A stretch of 64,000 nt of DNA from AC-32 sp963728765 (lineage in GTDB: Bacteria > Actinomycetota > Thermoleophilia > Gaiellales > Gaiellaceae). Location of the stretch: positions 62,001 through 126,000 of the forward strand of contig CAVSKX010000002.1 of assembly GCA_963728765.1 (NCBI GenBank), read 5' to 3'. Below, piece by piece: positions 42,496 through 50,430 of this stretch (positions within the stretch are counted from its first letter, which is position 1; every line of letters starts with the position of its first letter). The translations under genes were made by a program, and so were the position numbers. A model generated the notes under the pieces. That model ran no database searches and had not been told where the DNA came from. It worked only from the letters and a program-made list of their open reading frames with translations.

Positions 42496-43152
42496 CTACT
42501 CGGCGATCTCGGGTGTCTCGCCGCGCGGGTCGGCCTTCCGGCCGATCACGACCCAGATCGCGTGGACCGGCTCGTCGCCGATCGTCCACAGCCGATGCGG
42601 CGACGACGAGTCGAACGCGATCGACCCGCCGGCGCCGAGCTCGTACTCGTCGAAGCCGACGCGCACGCCGAGCGTGCCGCTGCTGACGTACCCGTACTCC
42701 TTGCCGCCGTGGGTCATGAGCGCGTCCTCCGGGCACGACTCGGCGCCGACCGGGTAGACGACGTACAGGAACTCCACGTCACGGTCGCTATGCGGTGTCA
42801 GGCGTTCCCAGCGAACGCCCGACGCGAGGTTGATCACACGCCGCGTGTCCGGCCGCTCCGCGAGGCCGTCGTCGTCGCGCGGCCTGCGCACGACCTGTTG
42901 CTCCGGCCCCGAGTCGCCGAAGACGTCGCTCATCGTCATGCCGAGCTCCGTGACGAGCGCGTACAGCGTGCTCACCGACGGGTTCACGCGGTCGAGCTCG
43001 ATCTGTGAGACGAGGCTCGGCGAGACGCCGACGCGGCGGGCCAGCTCGCGCAGGCTGATTCCCAGCCGCTCCCGCTCGGCGCGGAGGCGGCTGCCGACCT
43101 TCGACGCGCCTGCACCCAGCGCGGGCCCCGCGCTCGACGTGGCGTCGTTCAC
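42496..43152 (-). CDS. XRE-family regulator with C-terminal cupin sensor
   Basis: 218 residues from GTG 43152, chosen because it overlaps the E1-beta stop (GTGA); a longer frame to 43260 lies wholly inside that gene. HTH (about 18-72): GSRLRAERERLGISLRELARRVGVSPSLVSQIELDRVNPSVSTLYALV. The cupin (about 130-210) contains EDALMTHGGKEYGYVSSGTLGVRVG and a second motif ending PHRLWTIGD. Such regulators sense small organic acids or amines. It is the last gene of the catabolic operon and most likely controls both it and the facing transporter. Confidence 0.9.
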   Translation of the reverse strand: MNDATSSAGPALGAGASKVGSRLRAERERLGISLRELARRVGVSPSLVSQIELDRVNPSVSTLYALVTELGMTMSDVFGDSGPEQQVVRRPRDDDGLAERPDTRRVINLASGVRWERLTPHSDRDVEFLYVVYPVGAESCPEDALMTHGGKEYGYVSSGTLGVRVGFDEYELGAGGSIAFDSSSPHRLWTIGDEPVHAIWVVIGRKADPRGETPEIAE

Positions 43153-44114
43153 CGGAGGCGCCGCCGAATCTCTTTCGCGATCCGCTTCGGCCCCGGCAGG
43201 AACGCTTCCTCCAGCGGCGGGCTGTACGGGATCGGCGTGTTCGGGGTCGCTACTCGCCACGCGTCGTCAAGGTAGCCGAGCGCCTGCTCGGTGACGGACG
43301 CGAGCACTTCCCCCGCCCAGCCGCCGGTCAAGGGCCCTTCCTCGACGATCACGATTCGACTGGTCTTCCGGACCGAGGCCAGAACCGTCTCGAGGTCGAA
43401 CGGCCGAAGCGTCCGCAGGTCGATCACCTCCGCCGACACGCGGTCCTGGTCGAGCGCCTCGGCTGCCTCGAGGCTGTCGTGGACGCTCTTCATCGCCGCG
43501 ACGATCGTGACGTCGCTGCCCTCGCGCACGACGGCCGCCTCGCCGAGCCGGCCGACCTCTCCGTCGACCTCGCCCTCGAGCGTGTACAGCCGCTTGTGCT
43601 CGAAGAACAGCACCGGGTTGTCGTCGCGGATCGCGGCCCGCAGCAGCGCCTTCGCGTCCGCAGGTGTCGACGGCCCGACGAGCTTGAGCCCGGGAACGCC
43701 CATGAACCACGAGATCGGCATCTGCGAGTGGATCGCTCCGAACTGGGCCCCGCCGCCGACGGTCGAGCGGATCGTCAGCGGCACACTCACCTGCTCCTGC
43801 GTCAGGAACCAGTACTTGCTCGACTGGTTCACGAGGCTGTCCATCGCGAGCGTGAGGAAGTCGCCGAACATGATCTCGAGCACGGGCCGCAGGCCGGTCA
43901 CGGCCGACCCGAACGCCGCGCCCGTCATGGCCAACTCGGAGATCGGGGTGTCGAAGACCCGCTCCGGCCCGTACTTCTCGTACAGGCCCGTGGTGGTCGC
44001 GAACACTCCGCCGGCCGCGGCGATGTCCTCGCCGAACAGGATCACCCGCTCGTCGGCGGCCAGCTCTTCGTCGAGCGCGTCGCGGATCGCGGTGCGGAAG
44101 GGGATCGGCGTCAT
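43149..44114 (-). CDS. 2-oxoacid (acetoin/pyruvate-type) dehydrogenase E1 beta subunit
   Basis: 321 residues from ATG 44114 (TGATG overlap with E2). N-terminal PFRTAIRDALDEELAADERVILFGEDIAAAGGVFATTTGL, ELAMTGAAFGSAVTGLRPVLEIMFGDFLTLAMDSLVNQSSKYWFLT, and the C-terminal transketolase domain (EVIDLRTLRPFDLETVLASVRKTSRIVIVEEG). Forms the thiamine-diphosphate active site with E1 alpha. Normal length (about 325-340). Gene order E1-alpha, E2, E1-beta is unusual; alpha and beta are normally adjacent. Confidence 0.93.
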   Translation of the reverse strand: MTPIPFRTAIRDALDEELAADERVILFGEDIAAAGGVFATTTGLYEKYGPERVFDTPISELAMTGAAFGSAVTGLRPVLEIMFGDFLTLAMDSLVNQSSKYWFLTQEQVSVPLTIRSTVGGGAQFGAIHSQMPISWFMGVPGLKLVGPSTPADAKALLRAAIRDDNPVLFFEHKRLYTLEGEVDGEVGRLGEAAVVREGSDVTIVAAMKSVHDSLEAAEALDQDRVSAEVIDLRTLRPFDLETVLASVRKTSRIVIVEEGPLTGGWAGEVLASVTEQALGYLDDAWRVATPNTPIPYSPPLEEAFLPGPKRIAKEIRRRLR

Positions 44115-45259
44115 CAGAGCGTGAGCTCGAGCGGTCGCTCGAGCAGGTCGCGGAGCCGGGACAGGAACTGCGCGCCGTCGGCGCCGTAGACGACGCGGTG
44201 GTCGCACGTGAGGGTGACCGTCATCAGGTCGCGGAAGACGACGCCGCCGTCGGCATCCTCGACGGGGGCGCGGCGGACGCCGCCGACGGCGAGGATCGCC
44301 GCCTGCGGCGGGTCGATGATCGCGGTGAAGGCCCGCACGCCGAACATGCCGAGGTTGGAGACGGTGAACGTTCCGTCGCTCAGGTCCTCGGGCGAGAGGG
44401 ATCGGTTTCTCGCGCCCTCCGCGAGCCGGCGCGTCTCGGCGGCGATCTCGGCGAGTGATTTCCGGTCGGCATCGTGCACGACCGGAACGAGCAGCGCGTC
44501 GTCGGTCGCCACCGCGACTCCGATGTTCACGCGCGCGTAGCACTCGACCTTTCCGTCGACGAACGACCCGTTGAGCTTCGGAACCGCCTGCAGTGCTCCG
44601 GCCGCCGCCTTCACGACGAAGTCGTTGAGCGACGGGGCGCCGTCCCGGCGCGCCCCGCGGCGCAGCTCGGTGATCAGTGACATGTCCACGTCGCTCGAGA
44701 CCGTGAAGACCGGGATCGTCTTCGCCGACTCCGCCATGCGCCGTGCGATCGTGGCCTGGGTCGCCGTAAGCTCGAGCGTCTCCACCTCGCCCTTGCCGCC
44801 GACGGCCTCGGCCCGCTGCGCACGCGCGCCGGAGACGGACGCCGCTCTCTGGACGTCCTCGCGGGTGATCCGGCCGCCCGGCCCACTGCCGACGATCCCG
44901 TGGAGTGAGACCCCGAGCTCAACGGCGGTCCGCCGCGCCACGGGCGACGCGTTGGGACGCTCTGTGCCCGCTCCGTCGCGCTGCCCGTGCGCCGGCCGCT
45001 CCTCCTTCGACGGCTCGGCTCGTCCGTTCGCAAGGGTCGCGATCGGCTCGCCGATCGCAGCCGCAGCGCCTTCCGGGACGAGAATGGCGTCGAGCGTCCC
45101 GTCGGCCTCGGCCTCGTAGACGACGGTCGCCTTGTCCGTCTCGACCTCGATCAGCGCCTCGCCGCGCGCAAACGCGTCCCCGGGCGAGACCAGCCAGCGG
45201 ATGATCACGGCGTCGGCCATCGAGTCGGACAGCTTCGGCATGGTCAGCTCGCGGCCCAC
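44114..45259 (-). CDS. 2-oxoacid dehydrogenase E2 (dihydrolipoamide acyltransferase)
   Basis: 381 residues. One lipoyl domain (about 1-75) with the lipoylated Lys in EVETDKATVVYE; a hinge; a peripheral-subunit-binding domain (SPVARRTAVELGVSLHGIVGSGPGGRITREDV); and the acyltransferase domain from about 155. The catalytic end reads CDHRVVYGADGAQFL, where the usual HxxxDG has Tyr in place of Asp. The E3 (lipoamide dehydrogenase) gene is not in the operon, so the complex must borrow one from elsewhere. Acts on an acyl group derived from the imported compound, by inference. Confidence 0.9.
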   Translation of the reverse strand: MGRELTMPKLSDSMADAVIIRWLVSPGDAFARGEALIEVETDKATVVYEAEADGTLDAILVPEGAAAAIGEPIATLANGRAEPSKEERPAHGQRDGAGTERPNASPVARRTAVELGVSLHGIVGSGPGGRITREDVQRAASVSGARAQRAEAVGGKGEVETLELTATQATIARRMAESAKTIPVFTVSSDVDMSLITELRRGARRDGAPSLNDFVVKAAAGALQAVPKLNGSFVDGKVECYARVNIGVAVATDDALLVPVVHDADRKSLAEIAAETRRLAEGARNRSLSPEDLSDGTFTVSNLGMFGVRAFTAIIDPPQAAILAVGGVRRAPVEDADGGVVFRDLMTVTLTCDHRVVYGADGAQFLSRLRDLLERPLELTL

Positions 45260-45268
45260 GTCGACGCG

Positions 45269-46249
45269 CTAGTCCTTGAACTCGCGGGGCGGCAGCTCGC
45301 TCGGGAAGGGAGCGGCCAGGCCCTGCGCGCGCATCCGCTCGAGCTCTTCGCCGAGCTCGCGCTCCAGGTCGTCCAGCCGCGCGGGCTCGGCGCCCTCCGC
45401 CTCGAGCTGCGCGCGCAGGACCGTGATCGGGTCGCGGGCCTTCCATTCGTTGAGCTCTCCCTCGGGCCGGTAGGCGCCGGGGTCGCTCCGCGAGTGCCCG
45501 ACGAAGCGGTACGTCAGCGCCTCCACGAAGGCCGGACCGTTACCGCTCCTCACATGCGCGAGGGCACGGGTGGCGGCCTCGCGCACCGTCCAGACGCTCA
45601 TCCCGTCGAAGGTCTCGGCCGGGATCCCGAAGACCTCCGCACGCGCGCGGATCTCGCCCGCGGTGACCGACTCGAACGGCGTGTACTCGCCGTACCCGTT
45701 GTTCTCGCAGACGAAGAGGAGCGGCAGCTTGTGCACCTGGCAGAAGTTGAGGCACTCGAACACGTAGGCCTGGTTCATGGCGCCGTCGCCGAAGTACGCC
45801 ACGGCCACGCCGCCGGTCGTCCGCTTGAGCGCCAGCGCCGCCCCCGTCGCCGCCGCGATGCTGCCGCCGACGATCCCGAACGAGCCGATCAGTCGGTCGC
45901 CGAGCGCGTTGACGTTCATCGAGCCCGCCCGTCCGCCGTTGACGCCGGACTCCCGGCCGAGCATCTCGTCGAGCAGCAGCTGCGCGTCGACCCCGAGCGC
46001 GAGCGCATGACCGTGCCCGCGGTAGGTCGCCGCCACGCGGTCGCGCTCCTCGAGCAGGCTCGCCACGCCGGTCGCCACGGCTTCCTGGCCCGAGTACAGG
46101 TGCGTCGTGCCGTAGACCTCGCCCTTCAGGAACAGCGACTGGACAAGATCCTCGAAGCCGCGGATGAGGAGCATCTGCCGGTAGATCCCGGTGTAGAGGT
46201 CGAGGTCGTCGAGGATCCCGGTCGCCGACTTGTCGCTGACGTGGCTCAC
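45269..46249 (-). CDS. 2-oxoacid (acetoin/pyruvate-type) dehydrogenase E1 alpha subunit
   Basis: 326 residues. THDP-binding motif GDGAMNQAYVFECLNFCQVHKLPLLFVCENNGY (GDG...NN). N-terminal YRQMLLIRGFEDLVQSLFLKGEVYGTTHLYSGQEAVATGVASLL resembles acetoin dehydrogenase AcoA. The GSMH motif usually seen after the RGHGHAL block reads AGSMN here. Makes the acyl-ThDP from an alpha-keto acid or an acetoin-like ketone. Starts inside the cupin stop (overlap of 4 bases) and is followed 9 bases later by E2. Confidence 0.92.
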   Translation of the reverse strand: MSHVSDKSATGILDDLDLYTGIYRQMLLIRGFEDLVQSLFLKGEVYGTTHLYSGQEAVATGVASLLEERDRVAATYRGHGHALALGVDAQLLLDEMLGRESGVNGGRAGSMNVNALGDRLIGSFGIVGGSIAAATGAALALKRTTGGVAVAYFGDGAMNQAYVFECLNFCQVHKLPLLFVCENNGYGEYTPFESVTAGEIRARAEVFGIPAETFDGMSVWTVREAATRALAHVRSGNGPAFVEALTYRFVGHSRSDPGAYRPEGELNEWKARDPITVLRAQLEAEGAEPARLDDLERELGEELERMRAQGLAAPFPSELPPREFKD

Positions 46250-47187
46250 GTCACACCGACACCCGCGTCCGAGGCGAGGCGCTCCGAGAGGTAGGCCCAG
46301 TCGCGCTCGTGCCGATACGAGTGACGCGGCGGAGGCCCCGGTGCCGACGTCTCGAGCCAGCGCACGGTCCGGCCCTGCGTCTCGTAGAACGCGTGCACGC
46401 AGCCGGTTCCCGTCCAGAAGGCGTCACCCGGCCGAAGGGTGTAGCGGTCGCCGTTCGCGACCACGTCGACCTCGCCGTCGAGCATGTAGTACGACTCCTC
46501 GAACGGGTGGTCGTGGGGATTGGCGCAGGCCCCCGGCTGGTAGTCGACCATGAACATCGTGTGCAGCTGCGCGTCGAGCCGCTGGTCGACGAGCATCTTC
46601 ACGGCGATCCCGCTGTAGGCCAGGACCGCGGTCGCCATGCTCCCGGAGACGGTCGGCGCACGCATCGCCTGGCCGCGTTGCAGGAGCTCGAGGTCCATCT
46701 CGCCTTCCGTGAGCAGGAAGAGGTTGTGGTTGCGCGGGTCGCGGGCGTCCAGCGGCGTCGCCTCGCCGTCCGGCGCGGGGCCGAGGAAGAACGTATCGCT
46801 CCTGTCGAAGCGCGGCCTCGGCGAGGCCATCTCGATCCAGAGCGCGCGCCCGCCGCAGCGAAAGGCGTGCGGGGCTCCGACCGGGATCGCGCCACAGGCT
46901 CCGGGCTCGAGCTTCACGCCTCTCCCCTCCAGGTAGAGCACCGGCTCTCCCTCGAGCACGTAGAAGCTGGTCTCGAACGAATGCAGGTGCTCGTCGACGT
47001 GGCCCTCGGCGAGCGAGGCGAGGGTCAGCGCCATGTGCGTCGAGCCGAGCGAACCCTCGACGAGCCGGCACGTCGTCAAGCCGCTCGAACGGCCCGGCAG
47101 GGTGGAAGCCAGCTCGATGTCCTCGCGGCGGACGAGCCTGTAGCCGGGCCTCCCGTCGGCGAGGTCGCGCGTGCCGGTCTCGGTCAT
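46246..47187 (-). CDS. Bicupin protein
   Basis: 313 residues with two cupin domains. The first (about 45-110): VDEHLHSFETSFYVLEGEPVLYLEG...IPVGAPHAF; the second (about 205-265): CANPHDHPFEESYYMLDGEVDVVANGDRYTLRPGDAFWTGTGCVHAF. The metal-site His/Glu pattern is better preserved in the second. The two-domain layout resembles (S)-ureidoglycine aminohydrolase-like bicupins, but this cannot be concluded from sequence alone. Coupled by ATGA overlaps with both neighbours, so it is an integral part of the pathway. Function otherwise unknown. Confidence 0.85.
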   Translation of the reverse strand: MTETGTRDLADGRPGYRLVRREDIELASTLPGRSSGLTTCRLVEGSLGSTHMALTLASLAEGHVDEHLHSFETSFYVLEGEPVLYLEGRGVKLEPGACGAIPVGAPHAFRCGGRALWIEMASPRPRFDRSDTFFLGPAPDGEATPLDARDPRNHNLFLLTEGEMDLELLQRGQAMRAPTVSGSMATAVLAYSGIAVKMLVDQRLDAQLHTMFMVDYQPGACANPHDHPFEESYYMLDGEVDVVANGDRYTLRPGDAFWTGTGCVHAFYETQGRTVRWLETSAPGPPPRHSYRHERDWAYLSERLASDAGVGVT

Positions 47188-48548
47188 CGCGGGACCGTGG
47201 CGGGCTCGACGACCGCCGAGGAGGCGACTGCCTCGGCAATGCCCGGAGTGCCGTCGCGTGGGACCTCGCCGCCGCGGTCGTCGACGAGATCGGCACCGCG
47301 CACGTAGGTGCGGCCGGCCACGAGCAGCTCCTCTGCTGGGAAGCGCGTGATCACCTCACAGCCGGTCGCCGTCACCACGACCTCTTCCTCGATGCGCGCG
47401 GCCGACCGGCCGTCGGTCGCGGCGCAGTAGGTCTCCAGCGCGAACACCATCCCTTCCTCGAGCTCGACCGGGTTCTCGAGCGAGTGGACGCGCGAGATCA
47501 TCGGCGACTCGTACAGCCCGACGCCGATCCCGTGGCCGAACTGCAGGCCGAAGCACGTCTCTTCGTCCGGGAAGCCGAGCTCCTCCGCGGTCGGCCAGAC
47601 CTCGGCGATCCTGTCGGTCGTCATGCCGGGGCGGACGAGCGCGATCGCGGCGTCCAGCCACTCACGGCACTGCTTGTAGGCATCCAGCTGGGCAGAGTTG
47701 ACGCCGCCGACGTTGAACGTGCGGTAGTAGCACGTCCGGTAGCCCATGAACGAGTGGATGATGTCGAAGAAGGCCTGGTCTCCCGGCCGGAGGAGCCGGT
47801 CCGAGAACACGTGCGGGTGCGGGTTGCAGCGGTCGCCCGAGACGGCGTTCACGGCCTCGACCTGCTCGGAGCCCATCTCGAACAGGAGTTGATGCGCGCG
47901 GGCGACGATCTCGTGCTCGTACACGCCCGGGCGAAGCATCCGGTAGATCTCGTCGTAGACCGCATCGACGAGCCCGGCGGACTGATCCAGCAGCGCGATC
48001 TCCTGCGCCGTCTTGAGCTTCCGCGCCACGAGCATGACCCGCGACCCGTCGGTGACGTGGATCCCGGCCCGCTGCAGCGCCTCGACGGTGACCAGGTCGG
48101 CCATGTCCACGCCGAGCGGCTCGTCCTGGAGGTCGGACTCCCGGAGCTCCCCCGCGATCTTCGCGCCGAGCCGGTCCGGGATCCCGGTCTCGACCGGCAT
48201 GGCGCCGCGCATCGGCGCGACCCCGGCGCGGAAGTTCTCCGGCGGGAGCCAGGGCGCGAACAGCTGGTGGTGGCGGGCGGCCGAGCCGAAGTCCCACAGG
48301 ATCGGGTCGGCGCCCCGCTTCAGCAGCGCGAAGCGCGCGTTCTTGTCCCGCGCCCACTCTCCGATGTGGGTGCTCGTGACGTAGCGGATGTTGTTCGGGT
48401 CGAACAGAAGGAGCGCGCCGAGATCCGACGCGTCGAGCGCAGCCTTCGCCCGCTCGAGGCGCTCGCGGCGCAGGCGCGGGAAGTCGATCCGCTGCTCCCA
48501 GTCCACCGCCCGCGTCGCGTCGGGCGAGCCCACCGACCTGCTTCTCAC
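47184..48548 (-). CDS. M24-family (pita-bread) enzyme with an altered metal site
   Basis: 454 residues. N-terminal creatinase-like domain (GALLLFDPNNIRYVTSTHIGEW ... PILWDFGSAA) that, from memory, resembles DddP-type DMSP lyases; C-terminal pita-bread domain. Of the five usual metal ligands, first Asp (AFFDIIHS), His (FGHGIGVG), Glu (FALETYC) and Glu (RIEEEVVV) are present, but the second Asp, expected 11 residues after the first, is Cys (GYRTCYYRTF). So it is unlikely to be a normal aminopeptidase P; creatinase-like or lyase chemistry is possible. Start uncertain; GTG/ATG choice at 48548 keeps the 4-base overlap with the gene before. Confidence 0.8.
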   Translation of the reverse strand: MRSRSVGSPDATRAVDWEQRIDFPRLRRERLERAKAALDASDLGALLLFDPNNIRYVTSTHIGEWARDKNARFALLKRGADPILWDFGSAARHHQLFAPWLPPENFRAGVAPMRGAMPVETGIPDRLGAKIAGELRESDLQDEPLGVDMADLVTVEALQRAGIHVTDGSRVMLVARKLKTAQEIALLDQSAGLVDAVYDEIYRMLRPGVYEHEIVARAHQLLFEMGSEQVEAVNAVSGDRCNPHPHVFSDRLLRPGDQAFFDIIHSFMGYRTCYYRTFNVGGVNSAQLDAYKQCREWLDAAIALVRPGMTTDRIAEVWPTAEELGFPDEETCFGLQFGHGIGVGLYESPMISRVHSLENPVELEEGMVFALETYCAATDGRSAARIEEEVVVTATGCEVITRFPAEELLVAGRTYVRGADLVDDRGGEVPRDGTPGIAEAVASSAVVEPATVPR

Positions 48549-49447
48549 CGGACCACCTCCTGGTCGAGGGAGGCGCTCCGCTGCCGCAGGTAGAGCGCCA
48601 TGAAATCGTCGTCCGCGAAGCCGGCCTCGGCGGTCGCCCGGAGGAGGCTCTTCATCTCCTGCGCGACCGGCAGCTCCAGGCCTGCCTGCTTCGCCGCGTC
48701 GAGGATCAGGTCGATGTCCTTCTCCATCAGCGCCGTGGTGAACGTCGCGGAGAAGTCGTCGTGCAGCAAGGGCTCCGTCTTGTACTTGACGAAGGGCGCG
48801 CCGACGGCCGAGCTCCCCATCGTCTCGAGGAGATCCTGGCGGGAGACGTCGGAGGCCTCGGCGAGCACGAGCGCCTCGGACATCAGCTGCGCCAACCCGG
48901 CGATCATCAGATTGAGCGCGAGCTTGACGATCCGCGCCTGCTCTCCCTCTCCGACGTAGTGCACCGTTGGGCCGATCGCCTTGAGCACCGGCTCGACCTT
49001 GTCGAGGGCCTCGTGCGGGCCGGAGACGATGAAGCTCAGGTTCCCGGCGCGAACCACGGTCGGGTTGCCGCTGACCGGCGCGCGCAGGTAGGCGACCGAC
49101 GCCTCGTCCGCGAGTGCCGCCACCCGCGCCGAGGCTCCGGGCGACACGGTGCTCATGTCGACCAGAACGCCGTTCGGCCGCATCGCTCCGACGGCCTCTT
49201 CCGCCACGGACTCGAGCGCCTCGTCGTTCGGGAGCGACGTGAGCACGACGTCGACCCGTTCAGCCAGCTCCTCGGCCGTGTCGGCGACGGCCGCGCCGTG
49301 GGCGGCGAGTGGCTCCGCCTTGGCCGAGGTCCGGTTGTACACCAGCAAGTCGTACCCGCCGTCGAGCAGGCGCTCGGCAAACGCGGTGCCCATGTTGCCG
49401 AGCCCGATCAACCCGACGGTCAGACGCGGGTCGTGTGTGGCGCTCAC
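48545..49447 (-). CDS. Beta-hydroxyacid dehydrogenase-family protein (3-hydroxyisobutyrate dehydrogenase-like)
   Basis: 300 residues, GTG start. NAD(P)-binding GLIGLGNMGTAFAERLLDGGYDLLVYNRT; substrate motif region LRAPVSGNPTVVRAGNLSFIVSG; the conserved catalytic Lys in EQARIVKLALNLMIAG; C-terminal dimerisation domain ending KDIDLILDAAKQAGLELPVAQEM. Oxidises a beta-hydroxy acid or reduces a semialdehyde (tartronate or malonate semialdehyde type). First gene of the seven-gene operon, preceded by a good promoter. Confidence 0.9.
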   Translation of the reverse strand: MSATHDPRLTVGLIGLGNMGTAFAERLLDGGYDLLVYNRTSAKAEPLAAHGAAVADTAEELAERVDVVLTSLPNDEALESVAEEAVGAMRPNGVLVDMSTVSPGASARVAALADEASVAYLRAPVSGNPTVVRAGNLSFIVSGPHEALDKVEPVLKAIGPTVHYVGEGEQARIVKLALNLMIAGLAQLMSEALVLAEASDVSRQDLLETMGSSAVGAPFVKYKTEPLLHDDFSATFTTALMEKDIDLILDAAKQAGLELPVAQEMKSLLRATAEAGFADDDFMALYLRQRSASLDQEVVR

Positions 49448-49456
49448 TGTTCAGTA

Positions 49457-49485
49457 TGAATAAACGACACGCAAGGCCGGGTCAA
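49457..49485 (-). promoter_or_regulatory. Candidate promoter of the seven-gene operon
   Basis: On the minus strand, TTGACC (49485-49480) and TATTCA (49462-49457) have a 17-base spacer, and the GTG start follows 9 bases later. No SD lies in that gap, so the transcript is probably leaderless or nearly so. Confidence 0.55.
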
Positions 49486-49598
49486 GCGGTTACGGCACTT
49501 CACCGCTTCGAGCCATGACACGAGGTCGGCGATTGTACAGCCGCACGAGACGCGCCGCGACCTGGCCTTGAGCCGATCACGCGTCTTACCATCGCAGC

Positions 49599-50327
49599 GT
49601 GACGGAGGACGACCGGCGCAAGCAGGCGGAGATCGACTACCCCGGCGCGGTCGGCGACGTCGGCCGTGAGTGGATCCGCATCAAGCCGTTCCGGGCCGAC
49701 CCGCGGACCACCGGACGCCTCCTGATCGACTTCGGCTACGTGCTGCAGCTGCTCGACCTGCACGCCGGCTCGAACCTCGTCGAGCTGGGCTGCGGGTCAG
49801 GCTGGATGTCGCGGCTCGCCGCGCGGCACGGCGTCCACGCCGAGGGCTACGACATCGCCCCGCTCATGGTCGAGATCGCCCACACCGAGGCCATGCTCGA
49901 GGGCGTGGACGCCCGCTTCGAGGTCGGCGACTACGAGCAGCTCGACCTCGGCCGCCGCTTCGACGCCTGTCTGCTCTACGACACGCTCCACCACAGCGAG
50001 CGGCCCGAGCTCGTGCTCGCAGCGGCCAATCGCGCTCTGAAGCCCGGCGGCCGGCTGCTGCTGGTGGAGCCGAACTGGACGCATCGCTTCAGAGGCCGCG
50101 AGGCGTCGGAGGCATATGGGACCACCGAGCTCGGCTACAGCTCGCGCCGCCTGAAGAAGCTCTTGCGCGACGCGGGCTTCACTGACATCCGCCGCTTCCA
50201 CGCCAATCGCAAGCGGCTCTACTCGAACTCGGTCGCCGACACGGTCGCCCACCTCACCGAGCCGCTGGCCTTCGGCCTGTTCGCGCCGTTCTGGACGCAG
50301 ATCTGGCTCAGAGCCCGCGCGACCTGA
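49599..50327 (+). CDS. Class I SAM-dependent methyltransferase
   Basis: 242 residues, GTG start. SAM-binding motif I LVELGCGSGWMSRLAARHG (about residue 55), acidic loop motif II YDIAPLMVEIA, motif IV CLLYDTLHHSERPELVLAAANRALKPGGRLLLVEP. The last third (EPNWTHRFRGREASEAYGTTELGYSSRRLKKLLRDAGF) resembles methyltransferases that modify sugars or lipids in actinobacterial clusters, but the substrate cannot be read. Stands alone between the catabolic operon and the next gene. Confidence 0.85.
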   Translation: MTEDDRRKQAEIDYPGAVGDVGREWIRIKPFRADPRTTGRLLIDFGYVLQLLDLHAGSNLVELGCGSGWMSRLAARHGVHAEGYDIAPLMVEIAHTEAMLEGVDARFEVGDYEQLDLGRRFDACLLYDTLHHSERPELVLAAANRALKPGGRLLLVEPNWTHRFRGREASEAYGTTELGYSSRRLKKLLRDAGFTDIRRFHANRKRLYSNSVADTVAHLTEPLAFGLFAPFWTQIWLRARAT

Positions 50328-50430
50328 GCCGTGACGAGGTGTGAAGAAGAGAGGCTCGCGCTTGGAGGCCGGAAGAAGAGCCCCGGAAGTCTCGTCCTAT
50401 TGACAGAGATGTTTCCGATGGGATCTTCAA

